Source of the DNA: Lacinutrix neustonica
Lineage (GTDB): Bacteria; Bacteroidota; Bacteroidia; Flavobacteriales; Flavobacteriaceae
NCBI RefSeq assembly: GCF_026625145.1
Contig: NZ_CP113088.1
Location: 1,901,501-1,965,500 of the forward strand
Length of the DNA: 64,000 nucleotides
Reading direction: 5' to 3'
The notes beneath the pieces are model-generated. The model saw only the letters and a program-made list of their open reading frames with translations, was not told the DNA's origin and ran no database searches. Shown here one piece after another: positions 63,792 through 64,000 of this stretch (position 1 is its first letter; each line of letters opens with the position of its first letter). Position numbers and translations under genes: made by a program.

Positions 63792-64000
63792 TTAATTCAA
63801 GTTGCGTTTTTCTATAAAAAACCGCTTCAATAACCTTGATGCTTCTGCTTCTAAAACCCCGCCTTCAATCTTAGTCTTAGGATGCAACTTTGTGTTAAGA
63901 TGAATACAACCACGTTCGGATCCCTTGCCCCATATATAATTTTTGAAATCTGACTCCAATATAATGCTCCTGCGCACATTTGGCAAGGCTCTAAGGTGAC
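63792..64000 (-). CDS. tadA: Nucleoside/tRNA adenosine deaminase, 3' part only (frame broken once)
   Basis: The C-terminal 70 or so residues; the start lies beyond the window. The zinc motif TLEPCQMCAGALYWSQ and KIIYGARDPERGCIH are typical of TadA and related deaminases. A CCAGA lesion (base missing) near 63933 breaks RDPERGC. TadA makes the wobble inosine of tRNA-Arg; a guanine deaminase is the main alternative. Confidence 0.75.
   Translation of the reverse strand, partial: HLRALPNVRRSIILESDFKNYIWGKGSERGCIHLNTKLHPKTKIEGGVLEAEASRLLKRFFIEKRNLN

Overview
The window is AT-rich chromosomal DNA from a member of the Bacteroidota, most likely family Flavobacteriaceae. The grounds are the ribosomal cluster rplM-rpsI-rpsB-tsf-(pyrH-frr), a PorT protein and a type A sorting domain of the type IX secretion system (T9SS), a TTG/TAnnTTTG promoter, many SusD-free lipoproteins, and 2-oxoglutarate dehydrogenase genes. 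No rRNA, tRNA, CRISPR array, insertion sequence or phage gene was seen.

A base-level signature runs through the whole window. About fifty conserved genes on both strands are broken, nearly always at a place where the protein family demands the sequence CCAGA (TCTGG on the other strand). There the window reads CCGAGA (one extra base), CCGA (one base missing) or, three times, CCGTAA (an in-frame stop). I call each such site a 'CCAGA lesion'. Because the lesions hit essential genes (rpsI, rpsB, tsf, pyrH, asnS, aspS, rpoN), I read them as consensus errors, most simply base-modification-dependent errors in long-read sequencing, and not as real pseudogenes. Broken genes are therefore given as one CDS over their full span. 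A few other breaks lie in A or T runs.

Layout. 1-4.4 kb: two GDSL/SGNH-type proteins and a carbamoyltransferase with SxtJ-like and DUF5989-like membrane partners, suggesting surface polysaccharide or secondary-metabolite decoration. 4.5-6.4 kb: ygiQ. 6.7-9.7 kb: rplM, rpsI, rpsB, tsf. 9.7-16.3 kb: an accessory island bracketed by two identical copies of the tsf terminator. It holds a lipoprotein with a C-terminal HExxH domain, three headless C-terminal cassettes of the same family and a small secreted-protein gene after each, an arrangement like polymorphic toxin loci. 16.3-19.8 kb: pyrH, frr, a TlpA-like protein and a barrel protein. 19.8-25.9 kb: an RND/MMPL exporter, asnS, rpoN and a membrane protein. 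25.9-29.1 kb: porT and an ExbB/ExbD energising set. 29.2-32.9 kb: asparaginase, TatD and an S41 protease.

33.0-45.3 kb is the most interesting chromosomal region. An ECF sigma factor and its membrane partner sit beside four promoters with the same GGTAACAA-N17-TATAA architecture. These drive a T9SS cargo protein, two tandem lipoproteins and a 32-residue membrane peptide. Then follow a PKD/outer-membrane protein, a TPR-CHAT protease, an overlapping retropepsin-like protease, an orphan LuxR-type response regulator, and four tandem units that each carry a TACGT-N6-ACGTA dyad at a fixed distance from a promoter-like element. The first three units also have a hairpin, with base-pair covariation best seen between units 1 and 3. 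The last unit precedes a 31-residue membrane peptide.

45.4-64 kb: sucB, sucA, a barrel protein, a polyprenyl synthase, a TetR-controlled tripartite RND efflux operon, aspS, a TPR lipoprotein, a ClC channel lacking the gating glutamate, and the end of a tadA-like deaminase.
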